Assembly (NCBI RefSeq): GCF_018604545.1
Contig: NZ_CP075896.1
Location: 5,890,001-5,954,000, forward strand
Source: Streptomyces koelreuteriae
Lineage (GTDB): Bacteria > Actinomycetota > Actinomycetes > Streptomycetales > Streptomycetaceae
DNA: 64,000 nt
Direction of reading: 5' to 3'
Part shown: positions 51,737 through 60,304 of the stretch, piece by piece
Layout of the letters: each line of letters opens with the position of its first letter
How positions within the stretch are numbered: position 1 is the first letter of the stretch
The notes under the pieces: model-generated
What the model was told of the DNA's origin: nothing
Databases searched by the model: none
What the model saw: the letters and a program-made list of their open reading frames with translations, nothing else
Program-made: the position numbers and the translations under genes

Positions 51737-52471
51737 TCACTCCACCGGCGTCCCCTTCAGCGCCGCCAACTCCCCCCGCAGCGCCCGCACCTCCTCCGTC
51801 AGCTCCCGTATCGCCTCCGTCTGCCGGCGTTCCTCCACGTCGTCCTTCTCGAACCGCGCTATGAACCACGCCGCGATGTTCGCCGTCACCACACCCAGCA
51901 GCGCGATCCCGGAGAGCATCAGCCCGACCGCCAGCATCCGCCCCAGACCGGTCGTCGGCGCGTGATCCCCGTACCCGACGGTCGTCATCGTCGTGAAGGA
52001 CCACCACACCGCGTCACCCAGCGTCCTGATGTTCCCGTCCGGCGAGTCCCGCTCCACCGACAGCACCGCCAGCGACCCGAACATCAGCAACCCGACCACC
52101 GCGCCGGCGACATACGTGGTGAGCCGTATCTGCGAGGCCATCCGCGCCCGCTGCCCGACCAGCAGCAGCGTCGACACCAGCCGCAGCAGCCGCATCGGCT
52201 GGATCACCGGCAGCAACACCGCGCACAGGTCGAGCCAGTGCGTCCGTACGAACCGCAGCCGCCGCTCCGCGAGCGCCAGCCGGATCACGTAGTCGAGCGC
52301 GAACGCGCCCCACACCACCCACTCCACCGCGGTGCACAGTTCCACCACGTCCCGGCTCGCGTCCGGCCGGACGATGGGCACGGCGTAGGCGACGGCGAAG
52401 GCCAGGGCCAGGCCGAAGAGGGGCCGCTGAGTGTGCTGTTCCCAACGGAGTTGGGCCGACTGCTCTTGCAT
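51737..52471 (-). CDS. Voltage-gated-type potassium channel
   Basis: A 244-aa ion channel with an S1-S4-like bundle (about residues 20-130, including the arginine-rich VIQPMRLLRLVSTLLLVGQRARM), a pore loop with the selectivity filter TMTTVGYGDHAP (about residue 165), a final inner helix and a C-terminal coiled coil (VEERRQTEAIRELTEEVRALRGEL) that should hold the tetramer together. I chose ATG 52471 because TACGAT (52478-52483 on the minus strand) is placed as the -10 of a leaderless mRNA, and because the aceE terminator at 52493-52538 would otherwise lie in its coding region. Confidence 0.9.
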   Translation of the reverse strand: MQEQSAQLRWEQHTQRPLFGLALAFAVAYAVPIVRPDASRDVVELCTAVEWVVWGAFALDYVIRLALAERRLRFVRTHWLDLCAVLLPVIQPMRLLRLVSTLLLVGQRARMASQIRLTTYVAGAVVGLLMFGSLAVLSVERDSPDGNIRTLGDAVWWSFTTMTTVGYGDHAPTTGLGRMLAVGLMLSGIALLGVVTANIAAWFIARFEKDDVEERRQTEAIRELTEEVRALRGELAALKGTPVE

Positions 52472-52492
52472 GGCCGCATCGTAGAAAACGTG

Positions 52493-52538
52493 AAGGGGTG
52501 GTGCGCCCACGGTGTACCCGTGACGCGCACCACCCCTT
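52493..52538. terminator. aceE terminator
   Basis: AAGGGGTGGTGCG (52493-52505) pairs perfectly with CGCACCACCCCTT (52526-52538). It starts 17 bp after the aceE stop on the minus strand. Confidence 0.8.
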
Positions 52539-52554
52539 GACGGTGTTCAGCGGG

Positions 52555-55302
52555 TCAGGCGTCGCCGCCCGCGGCCCCCGGGTCGGCCGCCGCCACGTCG
52601 AGCAGCTGGTACCGGTCGATGGCCTGCTTGAGCGCCGACCGGTCGACCTTGCCCGCCCGGGCCAGCTCGGTCAGCACCGCCACCACGATCGACTGCGCGT
52701 CGATGTGGAAGAACCGGCGGGCCGCGCCCCGCGTGTCGGCGAAGCCGAAGCCGTCCGCGCCGAGCGACTGGTACGTCTGCGGCACCCAGCGCGCGATCTG
52801 GTCCGGAACCGACCGCATCCAGTCGGACACGGCCACGACCGGCCCCTGCGCGTCGGCGAGCTTCCGCGTCACATACGGCACCCGCTGCTCCTCCTCGGGG
52901 TGCAGCAGATTGTGCCGCTCGCAGTCCACGGCCTCGCGCCGCAGCTCGTTCCAGGAGGTCGCCGACCAGACGTCCGCCTTGACGTTCCACTCCTCGGCCA
53001 GGATCTGCTGCGCCTCGACCGCCCACGGCACCGCGACACCGGACGCCATGATCTGCGCCGGGATCGAGCCCTCGGTGCCCTCGCTGAAGCGGTACACGCC
53101 CCTGAGGATGCCGTCGACGTCCACGTCCGCCGGCTCGGCCGGGTGCTGGATCGGCTCGTTGTAGACGGTCAGGTAGTAGAAGACGTCCTCGCCGTGCGGG
53201 TGCTCCTCGGAGCCGCCGTACATCCGGCGCAGGCCGTCCTGCACGATGTGGGCGATCTCGAAGCCGAACGCCGGGTCGTACGCGACGCAGCCGGGGTTCG
53301 TGGAGGCCAGCAGCTGGGAGTGGCCGTCGGCGTGCTGGAGGCCCTCACCGGTCAGGGTCGTACGGCCCGCGGTCGCGCCCAGGACGAAACCGCGCGCCAG
53401 CTGGTCGGCCATCTGCCAGAACTGATCGCCGGTGCGCTGGAAACCGAACATCGAGTAGAAGACGTAGACCGGGATCAGCGGCTCGCCATGGGTGGCGTAG
53501 GCCGATCCGGCCGCGATCAGCGAGGCCGTGCAGCCCGCCTCCGAGATGCCGTCGTGCAGCATCTGGCCGTTCGGCGACTCCTTGTAGGCGAGCAGCAGAT
53601 CGCGGTCGACCGACTCGTACTGCTGGCCGAGCGGGTTGTAGATCTTCGCACTCGGGAAGAACGAGTCCATGCCGAACGTGCGGTACTCGTCCGGCGCGAT
53701 CAGCACGAACCGCTTGCCGATCTCCTTGTCCCGCATGAGGTCCTTGAGGAGCCGGACAAAGGCCATCGTCGTCGCGATGGACTGCTGGCCCGAGCCCTTC
53801 TTCACGGTCGCGTACGTCTTGTCCTCGGGGAGGGACAGCGGCTCGGACCGCACGACACGCGTCGGGACGTAACCGCCGAGTCCCTTGCGGCGGTCGTGCA
53901 TGTACTGGATCTCCTCCGAGTCCCGGCCCGGGTGGTAGTACGGCGGCGCGCCGGACTCCAGCTCCTTGTCCGGGATCGGCAGGTGGAGGCGGTCGCGGAA
54001 GCGCTTGAGGTCGTCGACCGTGAGCTTCTTCATCTGGTGCGTGGCGTTGCGGCCCTCGAAGTTCGGGCCCAGCGTCCAGCCCTTGATCGTCTTGGCGAGG
54101 ATCACCGTCGGCTGGCCCTTGTGCTCCGCCGCCGCCTTGTACGCCGCGAAGATCTTCTTGTGGTCGTGACCGCCGCGCCCCAGGTGCAGGACCTGGTCGT
54201 CGGTCATGCCCTCGACCATCGCCCGCAGCCGGTGGTCGTCGCCGAAGAAGTGGTCGCGGATGTACGCGCCGGTCTCGGTCGCGTACGTCTGGAACTGTCC
54301 GTCGGGCGTGGTGTTCATTCGGTTGACCAGCACGCCGTCGCGGTCCTGGGCGAGCAGCGGGTCCCAGCTGCGGTCCCAGACCAGCTTGATCACGTTCCAG
54401 CCGGCGCCGCGGAAGACCGACTCCAGCTCCTGGATGACCTTGCCGTTGCCGCGCACCGGGCCGTCGAGGCGCTGGAGGTTGCAGTTGACGACGAAGGTCA
54501 GGTTGTCCAGGCCCTCGCGGGCGGCGAGCGTGAGCTGGCCCAGCGACTCCGGCTCGTCCATCTCGCCGTCGCCGAGGAACGCCCATACGCGCGACTTGGA
54601 GGTGTCGGCGATCCCGCGCGCGTGCATATAGCGGTTCATCCGCGCCTGGTAGATCGCGCCGATCGGGCCGAGGCCCATCGACACCGTCGGGAACTCCCAG
54701 AAGTCCGGCATGAGACGCGGGTGCGGGTACGAGGACAGGCCGTGGGGCGCCTTCGACTTCTCCTGCCGGAAGCCGTCCAGGTTCTCTTCGCTGAGCCGGT
54801 CCAGCATGAAGGCGCGGGCGTAGATGCCCGGTGAGGCGTGGCCCTGGAAGAAGACCTGGTCGCCGCCGTCGCCCTCGTCCTTGCCGCGGAAGAAGTGGTT
54901 GAAGCCGACGTCGTAGAGGGACGCGGAGGACGCGAACGTGGCGATGTGGCCGCCGACGCCGATGCCGGGGCGCTGGGCCCTGGACACCATCACGGCCGCG
55001 TTCCAGCGGGTCGCGTTGAGGATCTTCCGCTCGATCTCCTCGTTGCCCGGGAAGAACGGCTCGCTCTTGGTCGGGATGGTGTTGACGTAGTCGGTGCTGC
55101 GCATCTCCGGCACGGCCACGCGCTTCTCGCGGGCCCGCTCGATCAGCCGCAGCATCAGATAGCGGGCGCGCTCCCGGCCGCGCTCGTCCACGGCGGCGTC
55201 GAGCGAGTCGAGCCACTCCTGCGTCTCTTCGGGGTCGAAGTCAGGAACCTGACTCGGAAGGCCGCCAATGATGATCGGGTTGCGATCGGATGCGGAAGCC
55301 AC
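52555..55302 (-). CDS. aceE: Pyruvate dehydrogenase E1 component (homodimeric)
   Basis: A 915-aa thiamine-diphosphate enzyme that decarboxylates pyruvate and acetylates the E2 lipoyl groups, making acetyl-CoA for growth and for fatty acid and polyketide synthesis. The ThDP motif is FLGDGEMDEPE ... VVNCNLQRLDG (about residues 225-260); the substrate region includes HGLSSYPHPRLMP. The GTG at 55302 has AAGGAA upstream and gives ASASDRNPIIIGGLPSQ, the family N terminus. No E2 or E3 gene is nearby, as is common in actinobacteria. A 12-bp palindrome TACCGATCGGTA lies 120 bp upstream. Confidence 0.97.
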   Translation of the reverse strand: MASASDRNPIIIGGLPSQVPDFDPEETQEWLDSLDAAVDERGRERARYLMLRLIERAREKRVAVPEMRSTDYVNTIPTKSEPFFPGNEEIERKILNATRWNAAVMVSRAQRPGIGVGGHIATFASSASLYDVGFNHFFRGKDEGDGGDQVFFQGHASPGIYARAFMLDRLSEENLDGFRQEKSKAPHGLSSYPHPRLMPDFWEFPTVSMGLGPIGAIYQARMNRYMHARGIADTSKSRVWAFLGDGEMDEPESLGQLTLAAREGLDNLTFVVNCNLQRLDGPVRGNGKVIQELESVFRGAGWNVIKLVWDRSWDPLLAQDRDGVLVNRMNTTPDGQFQTYATETGAYIRDHFFGDDHRLRAMVEGMTDDQVLHLGRGGHDHKKIFAAYKAAAEHKGQPTVILAKTIKGWTLGPNFEGRNATHQMKKLTVDDLKRFRDRLHLPIPDKELESGAPPYYHPGRDSEEIQYMHDRRKGLGGYVPTRVVRSEPLSLPEDKTYATVKKGSGQQSIATTMAFVRLLKDLMRDKEIGKRFVLIAPDEYRTFGMDSFFPSAKIYNPLGQQYESVDRDLLLAYKESPNGQMLHDGISEAGCTASLIAAGSAYATHGEPLIPVYVFYSMFGFQRTGDQFWQMADQLARGFVLGATAGRTTLTGEGLQHADGHSQLLASTNPGCVAYDPAFGFEIAHIVQDGLRRMYGGSEEHPHGEDVFYYLTVYNEPIQHPAEPADVDVDGILRGVYRFSEGTEGSIPAQIMASGVAVPWAVEAQQILAEEWNVKADVWSATSWNELRREAVDCERHNLLHPEEEQRVPYVTRKLADAQGPVVAVSDWMRSVPDQIARWVPQTYQSLGADGFGFADTRGAARRFFHIDAQSIVVAVLTELARAGKVDRSALKQAIDRYQLLDVAAADPGAAGGDA

Positions 55303-55729
55303 GCTGTTCCTTACCTGTCGGAGGGCCGTGCCGGGGCCGCTGCTTCGCTGGGGTCGCTGGGCGATGTCGCTGGGCTGCGCCGCCACCCATGGTCTACCTC
55401 GACGCCGTAAACGTCATCTCTACCGATCGGTAACCCCAGGCGTGACGCCGGCGGGAACTCGGCTCTGTGACGTATGGGACGAATACATTCGAGTCTCGTA
55501 CCCACAGACGATTCCCAAACGCCCAAACAGGGCAGAAAGGTGTGGTGTACGTCACCTCGGACCATGATGGTGTGCCTGGAGTTGCGGCGACACGGCCAGG
55601 ATCGTCACCGTTTCGGCGGTCTGAACGGCCGGGTACTTGCGCGATCCGCCCCGCCCGTGTGGACTACGGCCAATGCTTCGCGCACGCGCGTGGCTGAGAC
55701 ATTCCCAAAACATGATCAGGAGGCAACCC
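55303..55729. promoter_or_regulatory. 427-bp divergent regulatory region of aceE and the DUF3052 gene
   Basis: No gene is evident. A perfect 12-bp palindrome TACCGATCGGTA sits at 55421-55432, on the aceE side, and may be an operator. On the DUF3052 side, TTGCGC (near 55636) and TACGGC are loosely promoter-like. The rest shows no structure I could support. Confidence 0.5.
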
Positions 55730-56167
55730 GTGAGCGCGACCGCGGACCACGCGGAGGAGCGGACGAACCCTGCCGCCAGGCTGGGGTTCCAGCCCGGGCA
55801 GGTGGTCCAGGAGATCGGCTACGACGACGACGTGGACCAGGAACTCCGTGAAGCCATCGAAGGCATTGTGGAGAGCGACCTGGTGGACGAGGACTACGAC
55901 GACGTGGCCGACGCCGTTGTGCTGTGGTTCCGTGACGACGACGGCGACCTGACGGACTCGCTGGTCGATGCCACCACGTACATCGAAGAGGGCGGCGCGA
56001 TCCTGCTCCTCACGCCGAAGACCGGCCGTTCGGGCTATGTGGAGCCGAGCGACATCTCGGAGGCCGCCACCACGGCGGGTCTGACGGCGTCCAAGAGCGT
56101 CAGCGTCGGAAAGGACTGGAGCGGCAGCCGGCTGGCCACGCCGAAGGCCGCCAAGTCCAAGCGTTAG
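55730..56167 (+). CDS. DUF3052 protein
   Basis: A 145-aa acidic actinobacterial protein of unknown function. The core (LGFQPGQVVQEIGYDDDVDQELREAIE ... ILLLTPKTGRSGYVEPSDISEAA) is the conserved DUF3052 domain, and a basic tail (TPKAAKSKR) ends it. The GTG start has a strong AGGAGG. In Streptomyces it is usually placed between aceE and a peroxiredoxin gene, as here. No enzymatic motif is visible. Confidence 0.92.
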   Translation: MSATADHAEERTNPAARLGFQPGQVVQEIGYDDDVDQELREAIEGIVESDLVDEDYDDVADAVVLWFRDDDGDLTDSLVDATTYIEEGGAILLLTPKTGRSGYVEPSDISEAATTAGLTASKSVSVGKDWSGSRLATPKAAKSKR

Positions 56168-56177
56168 TCGTTGGACG

Positions 56178-56205
56178 GGGCGGGCCGACAGCCGTCGGCC
56201 CGCCC
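56178..56205. terminator. Hairpin terminator after the DUF3052 gene
   Basis: GGGCGGGCCGAC (56178-56189) pairs perfectly with GTCGGCCCGCCC (56194-56205) over a 4-nt loop. Confidence 0.85.
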
Positions 56206-56275
56206 ATCGGCCTGCCCCGGTGCCTGCGTAGGGTGGCTTCCATCCGAGAAGCCGCACGAAGGGACATCCACCACG

Positions 56276-56734
56276 ATGGCGATCCAGGCCGGCGAGAAGG
56301 CCCCCGACTTCGAGCTCAAGGACAACCACGGCGCGAGCGTGCGGCTGTCCGACTTCCGCGGCGAGAAGAACGTCGTGCTGCTCTTCTACCCCTTCGCCTT
56401 CACCGGCGTCTGCACCGGCGAGCTGTGCGAGCTGCGTGACAACCTGCCGCAGTTCGCCGACCGCGACACCCAGCTCCTCGCCGTCTCGAACGACTCCATC
56501 CACACCCTGCGCGTCTTCGCCGAGCAGGAGGGTCTGGAGTACCCGCTGCTGTCGGATTTCTGGCCGCACGGCAACGTCTCGCGGGCCTACGGCGTCTTCG
56601 ACGAGGACAAGGGCTGCGCCGCGCGCGGCACCTTCGTCATCGACAAGGAGGGCGTCGTGCGGTGGACCGTCGTCAACGGCCTGCCGGACGCGCGCGACCT
56701 GAACGACTACGTGAAGGCGCTCGACTCCCTGTGA
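56276..56734 (+). CDS. ahpE: AhpE-type peroxiredoxin
   Basis: A 152-aa thiol peroxidase that reduces hydroperoxides and peroxynitrite. The peroxidatic Cys is the first in FTGVCTGELCELRD (about residue 45); a second Cys four residues on could resolve it, which differs from one-Cys M. tuberculosis AhpE. The segment LLSDFWPHGNVSRAYGVFDE closely follows AhpE. The ATG at 56276 is the only good start, with a weak ribosome site. It stands between DUF3052 and the Ter genes, consistent with a stress-response neighbourhood. Confidence 0.93.
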   Translation: MAIQAGEKAPDFELKDNHGASVRLSDFRGEKNVVLLFYPFAFTGVCTGELCELRDNLPQFADRDTQLLAVSNDSIHTLRVFAEQEGLEYPLLSDFWPHGNVSRAYGVFDEDKGCAARGTFVIDKEGVVRWTVVNGLPDARDLNDYVKALDSL

Positions 56735-56739
56735 CGCCG

Positions 56740-56760
56740 GTCGGGCGTCATGTGCCCGAC
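56740..56760. terminator. Short hairpin after ahpE
   Basis: GTCGGGC (56740-56746) pairs with GCCCGAC (56754-56760), six bases after the ahpE stop codon. Confidence 0.6.
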
Positions 56761-56881
56761 ACCCGCTGAATTCCGGGCTTCAGGGCCTGGGTGGTGCGGG
56801 AACCCGTCACTAGGATCGACTCGTTGATCCGACATCCGAGCACAACGGGGCATCCCGCCCCAGAACACCAATGGAGGACTC

Positions 56882-57457
56882 GTGGGAGTCAGCCTCAGCA
56901 AGGGCGGCAACGTATCGCTTAGCAAGGAGGCGCCGGGCCTGACCGCGGTCATCATCGGTCTGGGGTGGGACATCCGCACCACGACCGGCACGGACTTCGA
57001 CCTGGACGCCAGCGCGCTGCTGCTGAACAACTCCGGCAAGGTCGGCAACGACCAGCACTTCATCTTCTTCAACAACCTCAAGACGCCGGACGGCTCCGTC
57101 GAGCACACCGGCGACAACCTCACCGGTGAGGGCGAGGGTGACGACGAGCAGATCAAGGTCGACCTCGCCACCGTCCCGGCCGACGTAGAGAAGATCGTCT
57201 TCCCGGTCTCGATCTACGACGCCGAGACCCGCCAGCAGTCCTTCGGCCAGGTGCGCAACGCGTTCATCCGCGTCGTGAACCAGGCCGGCGGCACCGAGAT
57301 CGCCCGGTACGACCTGAGCGAGGACGCCTCCACCGAGACCGCCATGGTCTTCGGTGAGCTCTACCGCCACGGCGCGGAGTGGAAGTTCCGCGCCATCGGC
57401 CAGGGCTACGCCTCGGGCCTGCGCGGCATCGCGCAGGACTTCGGCGTGAACGTCTGA
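56882..57457 (+). CDS. terD: TerD-family calcium-binding stress protein 1
   Basis: A 191-aa TerD domain protein, full length for the family. Calcium-binding acidic residues are in DFDLDASALLL and HTGDNLTGEGEGDDEQI. TerD proteins act in tellurite, phage and metal stress responses and may associate with the inner membrane through TerC. The GTG start follows GGAGGA. It is followed 95 bp later by a second, about 75% similar TerD gene, with a strong hairpin between them. Confidence 0.95.
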   Translation: MGVSLSKGGNVSLSKEAPGLTAVIIGLGWDIRTTTGTDFDLDASALLLNNSGKVGNDQHFIFFNNLKTPDGSVEHTGDNLTGEGEGDDEQIKVDLATVPADVEKIVFPVSIYDAETRQQSFGQVRNAFIRVVNQAGGTEIARYDLSEDASTETAMVFGELYRHGAEWKFRAIGQGYASGLRGIAQDFGVNV

Positions 57458-57481
57458 GCGGACGAGCTCAAGGCCTCACCA

Positions 57482-57514
57482 TCCGGCGCCGCACGGTTTA
57501 CGTGCGGCGCCGGA
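57482..57514. terminator. 14-bp hairpin between the two terD genes
   Basis: TCCGGCGCCGCACG (57482-57495) pairs perfectly with CGTGCGGCGCCGGA (57501-57514) over GTTTA. It probably separates the two terD transcripts. Confidence 0.8.
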
Positions 57515-57552
57515 CGCGCAGGACCACCTGAGAAGGAACAGGGGAGGGAATC

Positions 57553-58128
57553 ATGGGCGTCACGCTCGCCAAGGGAGGCAATGTCTCCCTGTCCAAGGCC
57601 GCACCGAACCTCACGCAGGTGATGATCGGGCTCGGCTGGGACGCGCGCTCCACCACCGGAGCCCCCTTCGACCTCGACGCCAGCGCCCTGGTGTGCGGCG
57701 GCGGGCGGGTGCTCGGGGACGAGTGGTTCGTGTTCTACAACCAGCTCAAGAGCCCGGACGGCTCGGTGGAGCACACCGGTGACAACCTCACCGGTGAGGG
57801 CGACGGCGACGACGAGTCGCTCCTGATCGACCTCTCCAAGGTGCCGCCGCAGTGCGACAAGATCGTGTTCCCCGTCTCCATCCACATGGCCGACGAGCGC
57901 GGCCAGACCTTCGGCCAGGTCAGCAACGCCTTCATCCGCGTCGTGAACCAGGCCGACGGCCAGGAACTCGCCCGCTACGACCTGAGCGAGGACGCCTCCA
58001 CCGAGACCGCGATGATCTTCGGTGAGGTCTATCGCTACCAGGGCGAATGGAAGTTCAGGGCCGTGGGACAGGGGTACGCGTCGGGGCTGCGGGGGATCGC
58101 GCTGGACTTCGGAGTCAGCGTCTCATAA
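57553..58128 (+). CDS. terD: TerD-family calcium-binding stress protein 2
   Basis: A 191-aa paralogue of the preceding protein, colinear over its whole length (GVTLAKGGNVSLSK, FDLDASALV, HTGDNLTGEGDGDDESL, RGIALDFGVSVS). The calcium-site acids are kept. Differences concentrate in the loop after the first strand pair (CGGGRVLGDEW). The ATG is preceded by GGAGGG. Its TAA stop lies inside an 18-bp palindrome that may control the next gene. Confidence 0.95.
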   Translation: MGVTLAKGGNVSLSKAAPNLTQVMIGLGWDARSTTGAPFDLDASALVCGGGRVLGDEWFVFYNQLKSPDGSVEHTGDNLTGEGDGDDESLLIDLSKVPPQCDKIVFPVSIHMADERGQTFGQVSNAFIRVVNQADGQELARYDLSEDASTETAMIFGEVYRYQGEWKFRAVGQGYASGLRGIALDFGVSVS

Positions 58129-58139
58129 CGCGTTATGAG
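58122..58139. promoter_or_regulatory. 18-bp perfect palindrome over the terD2 stop codon
   Basis: CTCATAACGCGTTATGAG, unusually AT-rich at its arms, spans the stop codon of terD2 and lies 115 bp before the TerC-like gene. A TAGACT at 58179-58184 may be that gene's -10. It is a candidate operator. Confidence 0.55.
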
Positions 58140-58253
58140 CAAAATCCGGGGCCCGGTGGGGTATGGAGGGGGCCGGACTAGACTTCGGCTTCAAAAGTTC
58201 GTAAAGCCGGGTACGGCGCGGGGGAGCCCCGTACACACACGATTGGGTAGCCA

Positions 58254-59399
58254 GTGGTTCTGAAAACCTTCGGGTGGTCGTTCGCGGTCACCGCGCTCGG
58301 CCTGGTCGCAGCGATTCTCTACGGAGGGTGGACCGCGTTCGGCGTCGTAGCGATCCTGTCCGTCCTCGAGATCTCGCTGTCCTTCGACAACGCGGTGGTC
58401 AACGCCGGGATCCTGAAGAAGATGAATGCCTTCTGGCAGAAGATCTTCCTCACGATCGGCATCCTGATCGCCGTCTTCGGCATGCGACTGGTCTTCCCTG
58501 TCGTGATCGTCGCGATCAGCGCCCAGCTGGGGCCGATCGAGGCCGTCGACCTCGCGCTCACCGACAAGGACCAGTACCAGCAGTACGTCACCGACGCCCA
58601 CCCGTCGATCGCCGCCTTCGGTGGCATGTTCCTGCTGATGATCTTCCTCGACTTCATCTTCGAGGACCGGGACATCAAGTGGCTCGGCTGGCTGGAGCGC
58701 CCGCTGGCCAAGCTCGGCAAGGTCGACATGCTGTCGGTCTGCATCGCCCTGATCATCCTGCTGATCTCCTCGATGACCTTCGGCGCCAACGCCCACCAGC
58801 ACGGCGGCACCCACGCCGACAAGGCGGAGACCGTCCTGCTCTCCGGTGTCATGGGTCTGATCACCTACATGATCGTCGGCGGCCTCTCCGGCTACTTCGA
58901 GGACAAGCTCGAAGAGGAGGAGGAGCGCGAGCACGAGGCCGAGGAGAAGGCCGCCCGCGAAGGCAAGCCCAAGTCGGCCGTCAAGCTGGCCGGCAAGGCC
59001 GCGTTCTTCATGTTCCTCTACCTCGAGGTCCTGGACGCCTCCTTCTCCTTCGACGGTGTGATCGGCGCCTTCGCCATCACCAACGACATCGTCCTGATGG
59101 CCCTCGGCCTCGGCATCGGCGCCATGTACGTCCGGTCCCTCACGGTCTACCTGGTCCGCGAGGGCACCCTCGACGACTACGTCTACCTGGAGCACGGCGC
59201 GCACTACGCGATCGGCGCGCTCGCCCTGGTCCTGCTCGTCACCATCCAGTACGAGATCAACGAGTTCATCACCGGCCTCATCGGTGTCGTGCTGATCGGC
59301 GCCTCCTTCTGGTCCTCCGTGCGCCGCAACCGCGCCATCGCGGCGGCCGAGGGAAAAGCCGGCTCGGACGAGAAGACTGAGGTCTCGTCCGGGGTGTGA
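58254..59399 (+). CDS. TerC-related integral membrane protein, DUF475
   Basis: A 381-aa membrane protein with about nine helices. It carries the TerC-like acidic intramembrane motifs EISLSFDNAVVNA (about residue 40) and EVLDASFSFDGVIGA (about residue 262), proposed to bind or transport metal ions, and a long charged cytosolic loop (EDKLEEEEEREHEAEEKAA, about 220-238). It is the membrane partner of the TerD proteins in this stress module. The GTG start has no clear ribosome site. Hydrophobicity and motif order match DUF475 rather than classical TerC. Confidence 0.93.
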   Translation: MVLKTFGWSFAVTALGLVAAILYGGWTAFGVVAILSVLEISLSFDNAVVNAGILKKMNAFWQKIFLTIGILIAVFGMRLVFPVVIVAISAQLGPIEAVDLALTDKDQYQQYVTDAHPSIAAFGGMFLLMIFLDFIFEDRDIKWLGWLERPLAKLGKVDMLSVCIALIILLISSMTFGANAHQHGGTHADKAETVLLSGVMGLITYMIVGGLSGYFEDKLEEEEEREHEAEEKAAREGKPKSAVKLAGKAAFFMFLYLEVLDASFSFDGVIGAFAITNDIVLMALGLGIGAMYVRSLTVYLVREGTLDDYVYLEHGAHYAIGALALVLLVTIQYEINEFITGLIGVVLIGASFWSSVRRNRAIAAAEGKAGSDEKTEVSSGV

Positions 59400-59529
59400 C
59401 ACCCCTCCGGGTGAGGAACGCTCTGTGCGGGGCGGCTGCCGAGGCGAGTCCTCGGCGCCGCCCCGTCGGGCTGTCACGACCGTGGGACATGCGATGACCT
59501 GCGGTCTCCAAGTGAAGGTGGGGGGCGGA

Positions 59530-60270
59530 ATGGGCCTGTTCGACGGACTCGGGCGCGGGCGGAACACGCAGTTCGACTCGGGCCACGCGGCAACGAACGC
59601 GATCGAGCTGACCAAGCGGCACGCGCAGATATCACTCACCAAGCAGGACGCGGCCACCGGCCATCTGCGCGTCAATCTGAGCTGGCGGATGCGCACGTCC
59701 GACATCGGCGGCCCCCAGCGCGAGAGCCTGCTGCGGCACCCCTTCCGGGCCCTGAAGCCCCCTGAGGTCGTCGGCCACAGCCAGAGCATGGTCAACGTCG
59801 ACCTCGACCTGGGCTGCCTCTACGAGCTCCAGGACGGCACCAAGGGCGTCGTCCAGCCCCTCGGCGGCTACTTCGGCGACGTCAACGCCCCGCCGTACGT
59901 CAAGCTCAGCGGCGACGACCGCTTCGGCTCCGGGTCCGGCGAGACGATGTACATCAACCTCGACCACCGCGAAAACATCAAGCGGCTCCTGGTCTTCGTC
60001 TACATCTACGACCAGACACCCGCCTTCGACCGCACCCACGCCAGCGTCACCCTCTACCCGAGCAGCGGCCCGCGCATCGAGATCCACCTCGACGAACGCC
60101 AGCCGCAGGCGCGCTCCTGTGCCGTCGTCATGATCGAGAAGGTCAAGAACGACGAGATCATCGTGCGCCGCGAGGCGAAGTTCGTCTACGGCTTCCAGGC
60201 CGAGCTGGACCGGCTGTACGGGTGGGGTCTGCAGTGGGGCCGGGGCTACAAGACGAAGGTCGAGCGCTGA
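59530..60270 (+). CDS. TerA-like TerD-fold protein
   Basis: A 246-aa protein of the TerD superfamily. An N-terminal extension (LFDGLGRGRNTQFDSGH and a basic strand) precedes the domain, whose acidic sites are VNVDLDLGCLYEL and YVKLSGDDRFGSGSGE; the end (FVYGFQAELDRLYGWGLQWG) is conserved in TerA-like proteins. It may bind calcium and join TerD complexes. The ATG at 59530 lies 8 bp after GGTGGGG; an upstream in-frame ATG at 59491 is less likely. It ends right at a terminator. Confidence 0.9.
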   Translation: MGLFDGLGRGRNTQFDSGHAATNAIELTKRHAQISLTKQDAATGHLRVNLSWRMRTSDIGGPQRESLLRHPFRALKPPEVVGHSQSMVNVDLDLGCLYELQDGTKGVVQPLGGYFGDVNAPPYVKLSGDDRFGSGSGETMYINLDHRENIKRLLVFVYIYDQTPAFDRTHASVTLYPSSGPRIEIHLDERQPQARSCAVVMIEKVKNDEIIVRREAKFVYGFQAELDRLYGWGLQWGRGYKTKVER

Positions 60271-60296
60271 GGGCCCGCCCTTGAGGGGGCGGGCCC
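60271..60296. terminator. Bidirectional 10-bp hairpin terminator
   Basis: GGGCCCGCCC (60271-60280) pairs perfectly with GGGCGGGCCC (60287-60296), between convergent Ter genes. Confidence 0.85.
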
Positions 60297-60304
60297 GGGG
60301 CTTC

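Noticed and set aside
52472..52510. Upstream start of the potassium channel
   Set aside because: The extra 13 codons overlap the aceE terminator stem, and a leaderless promoter fits the ATG at 52471.
58129..58253. Mn(II) riboswitch (yybP-ykoY) upstream of the TerC-like gene
   Set aside because: Such riboswitches precede many TerC-type genes, but I could not find their conserved internal-loop sequences here.
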